Shown here: positions 1-11,962 of the stretch, one piece after another
How positions within the stretch are numbered: position 1 is the first letter of the stretch
Layout of the letters: every line of letters begins with the position of its first letter
NCBI GenBank assembly: GCA_027574665.1
Contig: CM050672.1
Span: forward strand, 10,214,001 to 10,278,000
Length of the DNA: 64,000 bases
Reading direction: 5' to 3'
Source: Rhynochetos jubatus
Lineage: Eukaryota; Chordata; Aves; Eurypygiformes; Rhynochetidae
Program-made: the position numbers and the translations under genes
Notes under the pieces: model-generated
Told to the model about the DNA's origin: nothing
Databases searched by the model: none
What the model saw: the letters and a program-made list of their open reading frames with translations, nothing else

Positions 1-3000
1 GCTGCCTTTTGGGCTGGAGCTTCTCCTGGATTGAGGCCTGGCTTGCTCCACCCCCTGCTCTTGAGATTCTCCCGGATGTGGGCTGGATTTTGGCTGCCTT
101 TTGGGCTGGAGCTTCTCGTGGTTTGAGGCCTGGCTTGCTCCACCCCCTGCTCTTGATATTCCCCCGGATGTGGGCTGCATTTTGGCTGCCTTTTGGGCTG
201 GAGCTTCTCGTGGTTTGAGGCCTGGCTTGCTCCACCCCCTGCTCTTGAGATTCTCCCGGATGTGGGCTGCATTTTGGCTGTCTTTTGGGCTGGAGCTTCT
301 CGTGGTTTGAGGTCTGGCTTGCTCCACCCCCTGCTCTTGAGATTCTCCCGGATGTGGGCTGCATTTTGGCTGCCTTTTGGGCTGGAGCTTCTCGTGGTTT
401 GAGGCCTGTCTTGCTCCACCCCCTGCTCTTGAGATTCTCCCGGATGTGGTCTGCATTTTGGCTGAATCTTGGGCTGGAGCTTCTCATGGTTTGAGGCCTG
501 GCTTGCTCCACCCCCTGCTCTTGAGATTCTCCCGGATGTGGGCTGCATTTTGGCTGCCTTTTGGGCTGGAGCTTCTCGTGGTTTGAGGCCTGGCTTCCTC
601 CACCCCCTGCTCTTGAGATTCTCCCGGATGTGGGCTGCATTTTGGCTGTCTTTTGGGCTGGAGCTTCTCGTGGTTTGAGGCCCGGCTTGCTCCACCCCCT
701 GCTCTTGAGATTCTCCCGGATGTGGGCTGCATTTTCGCTGCCTTTTGGGCTGGAGCTTCTCGTGGTTTGAGGCCTGTATTGCTCCACCCCCTGCTCTTGA
801 GATTCTCCCGTATGTGGGCTGCATTTTGGCTGATTCTTGGGCTCGAGCTTCTCGTGGTTTGAGGCCTGGCTTGCTCCACCCCCTGCTCTTGATATTCTCC
901 TGGAGGTGGGCTGCATTTTGGCTGCTTATTGGGCTGGAGCTTCTCGTGGTTTGAGGTCTGGCTTGCTCCACCCCCTGCTCTTGATATTCTATCGGATGTG
1001 GGGTGCATTTTGGCTGCCTTTTGTGCTGGAGCTTCTCGTGGTTTGAGGCCTGGCTTGCTCCACCCCCTGCTCTTGAGATTCTCCCGGATGTGGGCTGCAT
1101 TTTGGCTGCCTTTTGGGCTGGAGCTTCTCGTGGTTTGAGGCCTGCCTTGCTCCACCCCCTGCTCTTGAGATTCTCCCGGATGTGGGCTGCATTTTGGCTG
1201 CCTTTTGGGCTGGAGCTTCTCGTGGTTTGAGGCCTGGCTTGCTCCACCCCCTGCTCTTGAGATTCTCCCGGATTTGGGCTGCATTTTGGCTGCCTGTTGG
1301 GCTGGAGCTTCTCGTGGTTGGAGGCCTGGCTTGCTCCACCCGCTGCTCTTGAGATTCTCCCGGATTTGGGCTGCATTTTGGCTGCCTTTTGGGCTGGAGC
1401 TTCTCGTGGTTTGAGGCCTGGCTTGCTCCACCCCCTGCTCTTGATATTCTCCCGGAGGTGGGTTGCATTTTCGCTGCCTGTTGGGCTGGAGATTCTCGTG
1501 GTTTGAGGCCTGGCTTGCTCCACCCCCTGCTCTTGAGATTCTCCCGGATGTGGGCTGGATTTTGTCTGCCTTTTGGGCTGGAGCTTCTCGTGGTTTGAGG
1601 CCTGGATTGCTCCAGCCCCTGCTCTTGAGATTCTCCCAGATGTGGGCTGCATTTTGGCTGATTCTTGGGCTGGAGCTTCCCGTGGTTTGAGGCCTGGCTT
1701 GCTCCACCCCCTGCTCTTGATATTCTCCCGGACGTGTGCTGCATTTTCGCTGCCTTTTGGGCTGGAGCTTCTCGTGGTTTGAGGTCTGGCTTGCTCCATC
1801 CCCTGCTCTTGATATTCTCCCGGAGGTGGGCTGCATTTTGGCTGCCTTTTGGGCTGGAGCTTCTCGTGGTTTGAGGCCTGGCTTGCTCCACCCCCTGCTC
1901 TTGATATTCTCCCGGAGGTGGGCTGCATTTTGGCTGCCTTTTGGGCTGGAGCTTCTCGTGGTTTGAGGCCTGGCTTGCTCCACCCCCTGCTCTTGAGATT
2001 CTCCCGGATGTGGGCTGCATTTTGGCTGCCTTTTGGGCTGGAGGTTCTCATGGTTTGAGGCCTGGCTTGCTCCACCCCCTGCTCTTGAGATTCTCCCGCA
2101 TGTGGGCTGCATTTTGGCTGCCTTTTGGGCTGGAGCTTCTCGTGGTTTGAGGCCTGCCTTGCTCCACCCCCTGCTCTTGATATTCCCCCGGATGTGGGCT
2201 GCATTTTGGTTGCCTTTTGGGCTGGAGCTTCTCGTGGTTTGAGGCCTGGCTTGCTCCACCCCCTGCTCTTGAGATTCTCAGGGAGGTGGGCTGCATTTTG
2301 GTTGCCTTTAGGGCTGGAGCTTCTCGTGGTTTGAGGCCTGGCTTGCTCCACCCCCTGCTCTTGAGATTCTCCCGGATGTGGGCTGCATTTTGGCTAAATC
2401 TTGGGCTGGAGCTTCTTGTGGTTTGAGGCCTGGCTTGCTCCACCCCCTCCTCTTGAGATTCTCCCGGATGTGGGCTGCATTTTGGCTGCCTTTTGGGCTG
2501 GAGCTTCTCGTGGTTTGAGGCCTGGCTTGCTCCACCCCCTGCTCTTGAGATTCTCCCGGATGTGGGCTGCATTTTGGCTGATTCTTGGGCTGGAGCTTCT
2601 CGTGGTTTGAGGCCTGGCTTGCTCCACCCCCTGCTCTTGAGATTCTCCTGGATGTGGGCTGGATTTTGGCTGCTTATTGGGCTGGAGCTTCTCGTGGTTT
2701 GAGGCCTGGCTTGCTCCACCCCCTTCTCTTGAGATTCTCCCGGATTTGGGCTGCATTTTGGCTGCCTGTTGGGCTGGAGCTTCTCGTGGTTTGAGGCCTG
2801 GCTTGCTCCACCCCCTGCTCTTGAGATTCTCTCGAATGAGGGCTGCATTTTGGCTGCCTTTTGGGCTGGAGCTTCTCGTAGTTTGAGGCCTGGCTTGCTC
2901 CACCCCCTGCTCTTGAGATTCTGCCGGATGTGGGCTGCATTTTGGCTGATTCTTGGGCTGGAGCTTCTCGTGGTTTGAGGCCTGGCTTGCTCCACCCCCT

Positions 3001-3872
3001 GCTCTTGAGATTCTCCCAGAGGTGGGCTGCATTTTGGCTGCCTGTTGGGCTGGAGATTCTCGTGGTTTGAGGCCTGGCTTGCTCCACCCCCTGCTCTTGA
3101 TATTCTCTCGGATGTGGGCTGCATTTTGGCTGCCTTTTGGGCTGGAGCTTCTCGTGGTTTGAGGCCTGGCTTGCTCCACCTCCGGCTCTTGATATTCTCT
3201 CGGATGTGGGCTGCATTTGGGCTGATTCTTGGGCTGGAGCTTCTCGTGGTTTGAGGCCTGGCTTGCTCCACCCCCTGCTCTTGAGATTCTCCCGGATGTG
3301 GTCTGCATTTTGGCTAAATCTTGGGCTGGAGCTTCTCGTGGTTTGAGGCCTGGCTTGCTCCACCCCCTGCTCTTGAGATTCTCCAGGATGTGGGCTGCAT
3401 TTTGGCTGCCTTTTGGGCTGGAGCTTCTCGTGGTTTGAGGCCTGGCTTGCTCCACCCCCTGCTCTTGAGATTCTCCCGGATGTGGGCTGCATTTTGGCTG
3501 ATTCTTGGGCTGGAGCTTCTCGTGGTTTGAGGCTTGGCTTGCTCCACCCCCTGCTCTTGAGATTCTCCTGGATGTGGGCTGGATTTTGGCTGCCTGTTGG
3601 GCTGGAGCTTCTCGTGGTTTGAGGCCTGGCTTCCTCCACCCCCTGCTCTTGAGATTCTCCCGGAGGTGGGCTGCATTTTGGCTGCCTGTTGGGCTGGAGA
3701 TTCTCGTGGTTTGAGGCCTGGCTTGCTCCACCCCCTGCTCTTGAGATTCTCCCGGATGTGGGCTGCATTTTGGCTGCCTTTTGGGCTGGAGCTTCTCGTG
3801 GTTTGAGGCCTGGCTTGCTCCACCCCCTGCTCTTGAGATTCTCCCGGATGTGGGCTGGATTTTGGCTGCATT

Positions 3873-5827
3873 TTGGGCTGGAGCTTCTCGTGGTTTGAGG
3901 TCTGGCTTGCTCCACCCCCTGCTCTTGATATTCTCTCGGATGTGGGCTGCATTTTGGCTGCCTTTTGGGCTGGAGCTTCTCGTGGTTTGAGGCCTGGCTT
4001 GCTCCACCTCCGGCTCTTGATATTCTCTCGGATGTGGGCTGCATTTGGGCTGATTCTTGGGCTGGAGCTTCTCGTGGTTTGAGGCCTGGCTTGCTCCACC
4101 CCTGCTCTTGAGATTCTCCCGGATGTGGGCTGCATTTTGGCTGCCTTTTGGGCTGGAGCTTCTCGTGGTTTGAGGCCTGGCTTGCTCCACCCCCTGCTCT
4201 TGAGATTCTCCTGGATGTGGGCTGCATTTTGGCTGCTTATTGGGCTGGAGCTTCTCGTGGTTTGAGGCCTGGCTTGCTCCACCCCCTGCTCTTGAGATTC
4301 TCCCGGAGGTGGGCTGCATTTTGGCTGCCTATTGGGATGGAGCTTCTCGTTCTTTGGGGCATGGCTGGCTCCACCTCCTGCTCTTGAGATTCTCCCGGAT
4401 GTGGGCTGCATTTTGGCTGCCGTTTGGGCTGGAGCTTCTCGTGGTTTGAGGCCTGGCTTGCTCCACCCCCTGCTCTTGAGATTCTCCCGGATGTTTGCTG
4501 CATTTTGGCTGTTTTTTGGGCTGGAGCTTCTCGTGGTTTGAGGCCTGCCTTCCTCCAACCCCTGCTCTTGACATTCTCCGGATATGGGCTGCATTTTGGC
4601 TGCATTTTGGGCTGGAGCTTCTCCTGGTTTGAGGCCTGGCTTGCTCCACCCCCTGCTCTTGAGATTCTCCCGGAGGTGGGCTGCATTTTGGCTGCATTTT
4701 GGGTTGGAGCTTCTCGTGGTTTGAGGCCTGGCTTGCTCCACCCCCTGCTCTTGAGATTCTCCCGGATGTGGGCTGCATTTTGGCTGCCTTTTGGGCTGGA
4801 GCTTCTCGAGATTTGAGCCCTGGCTTCCTCCATCCCCTACTCTTCATATTCTCCTGTATGTGGGCTGCATTTTGGCTGCCTTTTGGGCTGGAGCTTCTCG
4901 TGGTTTGAGGCCTGGCTTGCTCCACCCCCTGCTCTTGAGATTCTCCCGGAGGTGGGCTGCATTTTGGCTGCCTGTTGGGCTGGAGATTCTCGTGGTTTCA
5001 GGCCTGGCTTGCTCCACCCCCTGCTCTTGAGATTCTCCCGGATGTGGGCTGGATTATGGCTGCCTTTTGGGCTGGAGCTTCTCGTGGTTTGAGGCCTGGC
5101 TTGCTCCACCCCCTGCTCTTGAGATTCTCCCGGATGTGGGCTGCATTTTGGCTGCATTTTGGGCTGGAGCTTCTCGTGGTTTGAGGTCTGGCTTGCTCCA
5201 CCCCCTGCTCTTGATATTCTCTCGGATGTGGGCTGCATTTTGGCTGCCTTTTGGGCTGGAGCTTCTCGTGGTTTGAGGCCTGGCTTGCTCCACCTCCGGC
5301 TCTTGATATTCTCTCAGATGTGGGCTGCATTTGGGCTGATTCTTGGGCTGGAGCTTCTCGTGGTTTGAGGCCTGGCTTGCTCCACCCCTGCTCTTGAGAT
5401 TCTCCCGGATGTGGGCTGCATTTTGGCTGCCTTTTGGGCTGGAGCTTCTCGTGGTTTGAGGCCTGGCTTGCTCCACCCCCTGCTCTTGAGATTCTCCTGG
5501 ATGTGGGCTGCATTTTGGCTGCTTATTGGGCTGGAGCTTCTCGTGGTTTGAGGCCTGGCTTGCTCCACCCCCTGCTCTTGAGATTCTCCTGGATGTGGTC
5601 TGGATTTTGGCTGCTTATTGGGCTGGAGCTTCTCGTGGTTTGAGGCCTGGCTTGCTCCACCCCCTGCTCTTGAGATTCTCCCGGAGGTGGGCTGCATTTT
5701 GGCTGCCTATTGGGATGGAGCTTCTCGTTCTTTGGGGCATGGCTGGCTCCACCTCCTGCTCTTGAGATTCTCCCGGATGTGGGCTGCATTTTGGCTGCCG
5801 TTTGGGCTGGAGCCTCTCGTGGTTTGA
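3873..5827 (-). repeat. Duplicated block of 14-15 units
   Basis: A run near 3,873-4,449 recurs at 5,159-5,827. The offset is 1,286 bp at first and 1,378 bp after one extra unit in the second copy. Shared private marks include the CCACCTCCGGCTC unit, the short CCACCCCTGCTC unit that has lost one base (4,096 and 5,384), and the unit reading ATTGGGATGGAGC followed by CGTTCTTTGGGGC (about 4,330 and 5,708). The last variant is a divergent subfamily that reappears at 7.0-8.6 kb. Confidence 0.75.
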
Positions 5828-6749
5828 GGCCTGGCTTGCTCCACCCCCTGCTCTTGAGATTCTCCCGGATGTGGGCTGCATTTTGGCTGCCTTTTGGGCT
5901 GGAGCTTCTCGAGATTTGAGCCCTGGCTTCCTCCATCCCCTACTCTTCATATTCTCCTGTATGTGGTTAGGATTTTGGCTGAATTTTGGGCTGGAGCTTC
6001 TCGTGGTTTGAGGCCTGGCTTGCTCCAGCCCCTGCTCTTGAGATTCTCCCAGATGTGGGCTGCATTTTGGCTGCCTTTTGGGCTGGAGCTTCTCGTGGTT
6101 TGAGGCCTGGCTTTCTCCACCCCCTGCTCTTGAGATTCTCCCGGATGTGGGCTGGATTATGGCTGCCTTTTGGGCTGGAGCTTCTCGTGGTTTGAGGTCT
6201 GGCTTGCTCCACCCCCTGCTCTTGATATTCTCCCGGATGTGGGCTGCATTTTGGCTGCCTTTTGGGCTGGAGCTTCTTGTGGTTTGAGGCCTGGCTTGCT
6301 CCACCTCCTGCTCTTGAGATTCTCCCGGATGTGGGCTGCATTTTGGCTGCTTTTTGGGCTGGAGCTTCTCGTGGTTTGAGGCCTGGCTTGCTCCACCCCC
6401 TGCTCTTGAGATTCTCCCGTATGTGGGCTGCATTTTTACTGATTCTTGGGCTAGAGATTCTCGTGGTTTGAGGCCTGGCTTGCTCCACCCCCTGCTCTTG
6501 AGATTCTCCCAGAGGTGGGCTGCATTTTGGCTGCCTTTTGGGCTGGAGCTTCTCGTGGTTTGAGGCCTGCCTTGCTCCATCCCCTGCTCTTGAAATTCTC
6601 CCTGAGGTGGGCTGCATTTTGGCTGCCTTTTGGGCTGGAGCTTCTCATGGTTTGAGGCCTGGCTTGCTCCAACCCCTCCTCTTGATATTCTCACGGATGT
6701 AGGCTGCATTTTGGCTGCCTTTTGGGCTGGAGCTTCTCATGGTTTGAGG

Positions 6750-7669
6750 CCTGGCTTGCTCCAACCCCTCCTCTTGATATTCTCCCGGATGTGAGCTGGA
6801 TTTTGGCTGCTTTTTGAACTGGAGCTTCCAGTGGTTTGAGGCCTGGCTTTCTCCAGCCCCTGCTCTTGAGATTCTCCCGGATGTGGGCTGAATTTTGGCT
6901 GCTTATTGGGCTGGAGCTTCTCGTGGTTTGAGGCCTGGCTTGCTCCACCCCCTGCTCTTGAGATTCTCCCGGATGTGGGCTGCATTTTGGCTGACAATTG
7001 GGATGGAGCTTTTCGTTCTTTGGGGCATGGCTGGCTCCAACCCCTCCTCTTGATATTCTCCCGGATGTGAGCTGGATTTTGGCTGCTTTTTGAACTGGAG
7101 CTTCTCGTGGTTTGAGCCCTGGCTTGCTCCACCCCCTGCTCTTGATATTTTCCCGGATGTGGGCTGCAGTTTGGCTGCTTTTTGGGCTGGAGCTTCTCGT
7201 GGTTTGAGGCCTGGCTTGTTCCAACCCCTCCTCTTGATATTCTCCCGGATGTGAGCTGGATTTTGGCTGCTTTTTGAACTGGAGCTTCCAGTGGTTTGAG
7301 GCCTGGCTTTCTCCAGCCCCTGCTCTTGAGATTCTCCCGGATGTGGGCTGAATTTTGGCTGCTTATTGGGCTGGAGCTTCTCGTGGTTTGAGGCCTGGCT
7401 TGCTCCACCCCCTGCTCTTGAGATTCTCCCGGATGTGGGCTGCATTTTGGCTGACAATTGGGATGGAGCTTTTCGTTCTTTGAGGCCTGGCTTGCTCCAA
7501 CCACTCCTCTTGATATTCTCCCGGATGTGAGCTGGATTTTGGCTGCTTTTTGAACTGGAGCTTCTCGTGGTTTGAGCCCTGGCTTGCTCCATCCCCTGCT
7601 CTTGATATTCTCCTGTATGTGGTTAGGATTTTGGCTGCTTTTTGGGCTGGAGCTTCTCGTGGTTTGAGG
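6750..7669 (-). repeat. Five-unit (460-bp) tandem duplication
   Basis: Positions 6,750-7,209 and 7,210-7,669 share a series of rare variants at a constant 460-bp offset. These are CCCCTCCTCTTGATATT (about 6,766 and 7,226), TTTTTGAACTGGAGC, GCTTCCAGTGG, ATTGGGATGGAGCTTTTCG (near 6,995 and 7,455) and TTTGAGCCCTGGC. Later point changes separate the copies, such as CTTTGGGGC against CTTTGAGGC. The duplication lies in the most divergent part of the left arm. Confidence 0.8.
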
Positions 7670-7733
7670 CCTGGCTTGCTCCGCCCCCTGCTCTTGATAT
7701 TCTCCTGGATGTGGGCTGCATTTTGGCTGCTTA

Positions 7734-8770
7734 TTGGGCTGGAGCTTCTCGTGGTTTGAGGCCTGGCTTGCTCCACCCCCTGCTCTTGAGATTCTCCCGG
7801 ATGTGGGCTGCATTTTGGCTGACAATTGGGATGGAGCTTTTCGTTCTTTGGGGCATGGCTGGCTCCACCTCCTGCTCTTGAGATTGTCCCGGATGTGGGC
7901 TGCATTTTGGCTGCCTTTTGGGCTGGAGATTCTCGTGGTTTGAGGCCTGGCTTGCTCCACCCCCTGCTCTTGAGATTCTCCCGGATGTTTGCTGCATTTT
8001 GGCTGCTTTTTGGGCTGGAGCTTCTCGTGGTTTGAGGCCTGCCTTCCTCCAACCCCTGCTCTTGACATTCTACGGATATGGGCTGCATTTTGGCTGCCTT
8101 TAGGGCTGGAGCTTCTCGTGGTTTGAGGCCTGGCTTGCTCCACCCCCTACTCTTCATATTCTCCTGTATGTGGTTAGGATTTTGGCTGAATTTTGGGCTG
8201 GAGCTTCTCGTGGTTTGAGGCCTGGCTTGCTCCAGCCCCTGCTCTTGATATTCTCCCAGATGTGGGCTGAATTTTGGCTGCTTTTTGGGCTGGAGCTTCT
8301 CGTGGTTTGAGGCCTGGCTTGCTCCACCCCCTGCTCTTGAGATTCTCCCAGAGGTGGGCTGCATTTTGGCTGCCTTTTGGGCTGGAGCTTCTCGTGGTTT
8401 GAGGCCTGGCTTGCTCCACCCCCTGCTCTTGAGATTCTCCCGGATGTGGGCTGGAGTTTGGCTGCCTTTTGGGCTGGAGCTTCTCGTGGTTTGAGGCCTG
8501 GCTTGCTCCACCCCCTGCTCTTGAGATTCTCCCGGAGGTGGGCTGCATTTTGGCTGACTATTGGGATGGAGCTTTTCGTTCTTTGGGGCATGGCTGGCTC
8601 CACCTCCTGCTCTTGAGATTCTCCCGGATGTGGGCTGCATTTTGGCTGCCTTTTGGGCTGGAGATTCTCGTGGTTTGAGGCCTGGCTTGCTCCACCCCCT
8701 GCTCTTGAGATTCTCCCGGATGTTTGCTGCATTTTGGCTGCTTTTTGGGCTGGAGCTTCTCGTGGTTTGA
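7734..8770 (-). repeat. Duplicated block of about eight units
   Basis: Units at 7,734-8,035 recur at 8,469-8,770 with an offset of 735 bp, one base short of eight units. Both copies contain the GGGATGGAGCTTTTCG unit, then a unit with GGCTGGAGATTCTCG, then a unit with GGATGTTTGCTGC. The missing base comes from the short CTCCGGATATGGG or CTACGGATATGGG class seen at 4,570, 8,069 and 8,885. Confidence 0.7.
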
Positions 8771-9659
8771 GGCCTGGCTTGCTCCACCCCCTGCTCTTGA
8801 GATTCTCCCGGATGTGGGCTGGAGTTTGGCTGCCTTTTGGGCTGGAGCTTCTCGTGGTTTGAGGCCTGGCTTGCTCCACCCCCTGCTCTTGACATTCTCC
8901 GGATATGGGCTGCATTTTGGCTGCCTTTTGGGCTGGAGCTTCTCGAGGTTTGAGGCCTGGCTTGCTCCATCCCATACTCTTCATATTCTCCTGTATGTGG
9001 TTAGGATTTTAGCTGAATTTTGGGCTGGAGCTTCTCGTGGTTTGAGGCCTGGCTTGCTCCAGCCCCTGCTCTTGATATTCTCCAGGATGTTGGCTGCATT
9101 TTGGCTGCCTTTTGGCCGGGAAATTCTCGTGGTTTGAGGCCTGCCTTGCTCCATCCCCTGCTCTTGAGATTCTCCCGTATGTGGGCTGCATTTTGGCTGA
9201 TTCTTGGGCTGGAGCTTCTCGTGGTTTGAGGCCTGGCTTGCTCCACATCCTGCTCTTGATATTCTCCCGGATGTGGGCTGGATTTTGGCTGCCTTTTGGG
9301 CTGGAGCTTCTCGTGGTTTGAGGCCTGCCTTGCTCCACACCCTGCTCTTGAGATTCTCCCGGATGTGGGCTGCATTTTGGTTGCTCTTTGGGCTGGAGCT
9401 TCTCGTGGTTTGAGGCCTGGCTTGCTCCACCCCCTGCTCTTGAGATTCTCCCGGATGTGGGCTGCATTTTGGCTGCCTATTGGGCTGGAGCTTCTCATGG
9501 TTTGAGGCCTGGCTTACTCCACCCCCTGCTCTTGAGATTCTCCCGGATGTGGGCTGCATTTTGGCTGCCTTTCGGGCTGGAGCTTCTCGTGGTTTGAGGC
9601 CTGGCTTGCTCCATCCCCTGCTCTTGATATTCTCCCGGATGTGGGCTGCATTTTGGCTG

Positions 9660-11962
9660 CCTTTTGGGCTGGAGCTTCTCGTGGTTTGAGGCCTGGCTTG
9701 CTCCACCCCCTGCTCTTGAGATTCTCCCAGATGTGGGCTGCACTTTGGTTGCCCTTTGGGCTGGAGTTTCTCGTGGTTTGAGGCCTGGCTTGCTCCACCC
9801 CCTGCTCTTGAGATTCTCCCGGATGTGGGCTGCATTTTGGCTGCATTTTGGGCTGGAGCTTTTCGTGGTTTGAGGCCTGCCTTGCTCCACCCCCTGCTCT
9901 TGAGATTCTCCCAGATGTGGGCTGCATTTTGGCTGCTTATTGGGCTGGAGCTTCTCATGGTTTGAGGCCTGGCTTGCTCCACCCCCTGCTCTTGAGATTC
10001 TCCCAGATGTGGGCTGCATTTTGGCTGCCTATTGGGCTGGAGCTTCTCATGGTTTGAGGCCTGGCTTGCTCCATCCCCTGCTCTTGATATTCTCCCGGAT
10101 GTGGGCTGCATTTTGGCTGCATTTTGGGCTGGAGCTTCTCGTGGTTTGAGGCCTGGCTTCCTCCACACCCTGCCCATGATATTCTCCCGGATGTGGGCTG
10201 CATTTTGGCTGCCTTTTTGGGCTGGAAATTCTCGTGGTTTGAAGCCTGGCTTGCTCCACCCCCTGCTCTTGAGATTCTCCCGGATGTGGGCTGCATTTTG
10301 GCTGATATTTGGGCTGGAGCTTCTCGTGGTTTGAGGCCTGGCTTGCTCCACCCCCTGCTCTTGAGATTCTCTCGGATGTGGGCTGCATTTTGGCTGCTTT
10401 TTGGGCTGGAGCTTCTCGTGGTTTGAGGCCTGGCTTGCTCCACCCCCTGCTCTTGAGATTCTCCCGCATGTGGGCTGCATTTTGGTTGCTCTTTGGGCTG
10501 GAGCTTCTCGTGGTTTGAGGCCTGGCTTGCTCCACCCCCTGCTCTTGAGATTCTCCCGCATGTGGGCTGCATTTTGGTTGCTCTTTGGGCTGGAGCTTCT
10601 CGTGGTTTGAGGCCTGGCTTGCTCCACCCCCTGCTCTTGAGATTCTACCGGATGTGGGCTGCATTTTGGGTGCCTTTTGGGCTGGAGCTTCTCGTGGTTT
10701 GAGGCCTGCCTTCCTCCAACCCCTGCTCTTGATATTCTCCTGGATGTGGGCTGGATTTTGGCTGCCATTTAGGCTGGAGCTTCTCGTGGTTTGAGGCCTG
10801 GCTTGCTCTACCCCCTGCTCTTGATATTCTCCCAGATGTGGGCTGCATTTTGGCTGCCTTTTGGGCTGGAGCTTCTCGTGGTTTGAGGCCTGCCTTCCTC
10901 CAACCCCTGCTCTTGATATTCTCCCGGATGTGGGCTGTATTTTGGCTGACATTTGGGCTGGAAATTCTCGTGGTTTGAGGCCTGGCTTGCTCCACCCCCT
11001 GCTCTTGAGATTCTCCCGGAGTTGGGCTGGATTTTGGCTGCCTTTTGGGCTGGAGCTTCTCATGGTTTGAGGCCTGGCTTCCTCCACTCCCTGCCCATGA
11101 TATTCTCCCGGATGTGGGCTGCATTTTGGATGCCTTTTGGGCTGGAGCTTCTCGTGGTTTGAGGCCTGGCTTGCTCCACCCCCTGCTCTTGAGATTCTCC
11201 CAGATGTGGGCTGCATTTTGGTTGCCCTTTGGGCTGGAGTTTCTCGTGGTTTGAGGCCTGGCTTGCTCCACCCCCTCCTCTTGAGATTCTCCCGGATGTG
11301 GGCTGCATTTTGGCTGCATTTTGGGCTGGAGCTTTTCGTGGTTTGAGGCCTGCCTTGCTCCACCCCCTGCTCTTGAGATTCTCCCAGATGTGGGCTGCAT
11401 TTTGGCTGCCTATTGGGCTGGAGCTTCTCATGGTTTGAGGCCTGGCTTGCTCCACCCCCTGCTCTTGAGATTCTCCCAGATGTGGGCTGCATTTTGGCTG
11501 CCTATTGGGCTGGAGCTTCTCATGGTTTGAGGCCTGGCTTGCTCCACCCCCTGCTCTTGAGATTCTCCCAGATGTGGGCTGCATTTTGGCTGCCTATTGG
11601 GCTGGAGCTTCTCATGGTTTGAGGCCTGGCTTGCTCCATCCCCTGCTCTTGATATTCTCCCGGATGTGGGCTGCATTTTGGCTGCATTTTGGGCTGGAGC
11701 TTCTCGTGGTTTGAGGCCTGGCTTCCTCCACACCCTGCTCTTGATATTCTCCCGGATGTGGGCTGCATTTTGGCTGCCTTTTGGGCTGGAGCTTCTCGTG
11801 GTTTGAGTCCTGGCTTGCTCCACCCCCTGCTCTTGAGATTCTCCCGGATGTGGGCTGCATTTTGGCTGCATTTTGGGCTGGAGCTTCTCGTGGTTTGAGG
11901 CCTGGCTTGCTCCACCCCCTGCTCTTGAGATTCTCCCGCATGTGGGCTGCATATTGGTTGCT
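9660..11962 (-). repeat. Duplicated block, 16-unit spacing
   Basis: Positions 9,660-10,490 and 11,133-11,962 carry the same order of variant units at an offset of 1,472-1,473 bp. Marks include TTTGGTTGCCCTTTGGG, GGAGTTTCTCG, GGAGCTTTTCGTGG and runs of ATTGGGCTGGAGC joined to CTCATGG. In the second copy one of these units is present an extra time, consistent with local unequal exchange. Confidence 0.7.

Noticed and set aside
9-218. Regular 69-codon frames on the other strand (MGWSFSW type), one every 92 bp
   Set aside because: They are the same repeat read on the opposite strand, ending at the TGA in GTTTGAGG. One per unit with no coding constraint.
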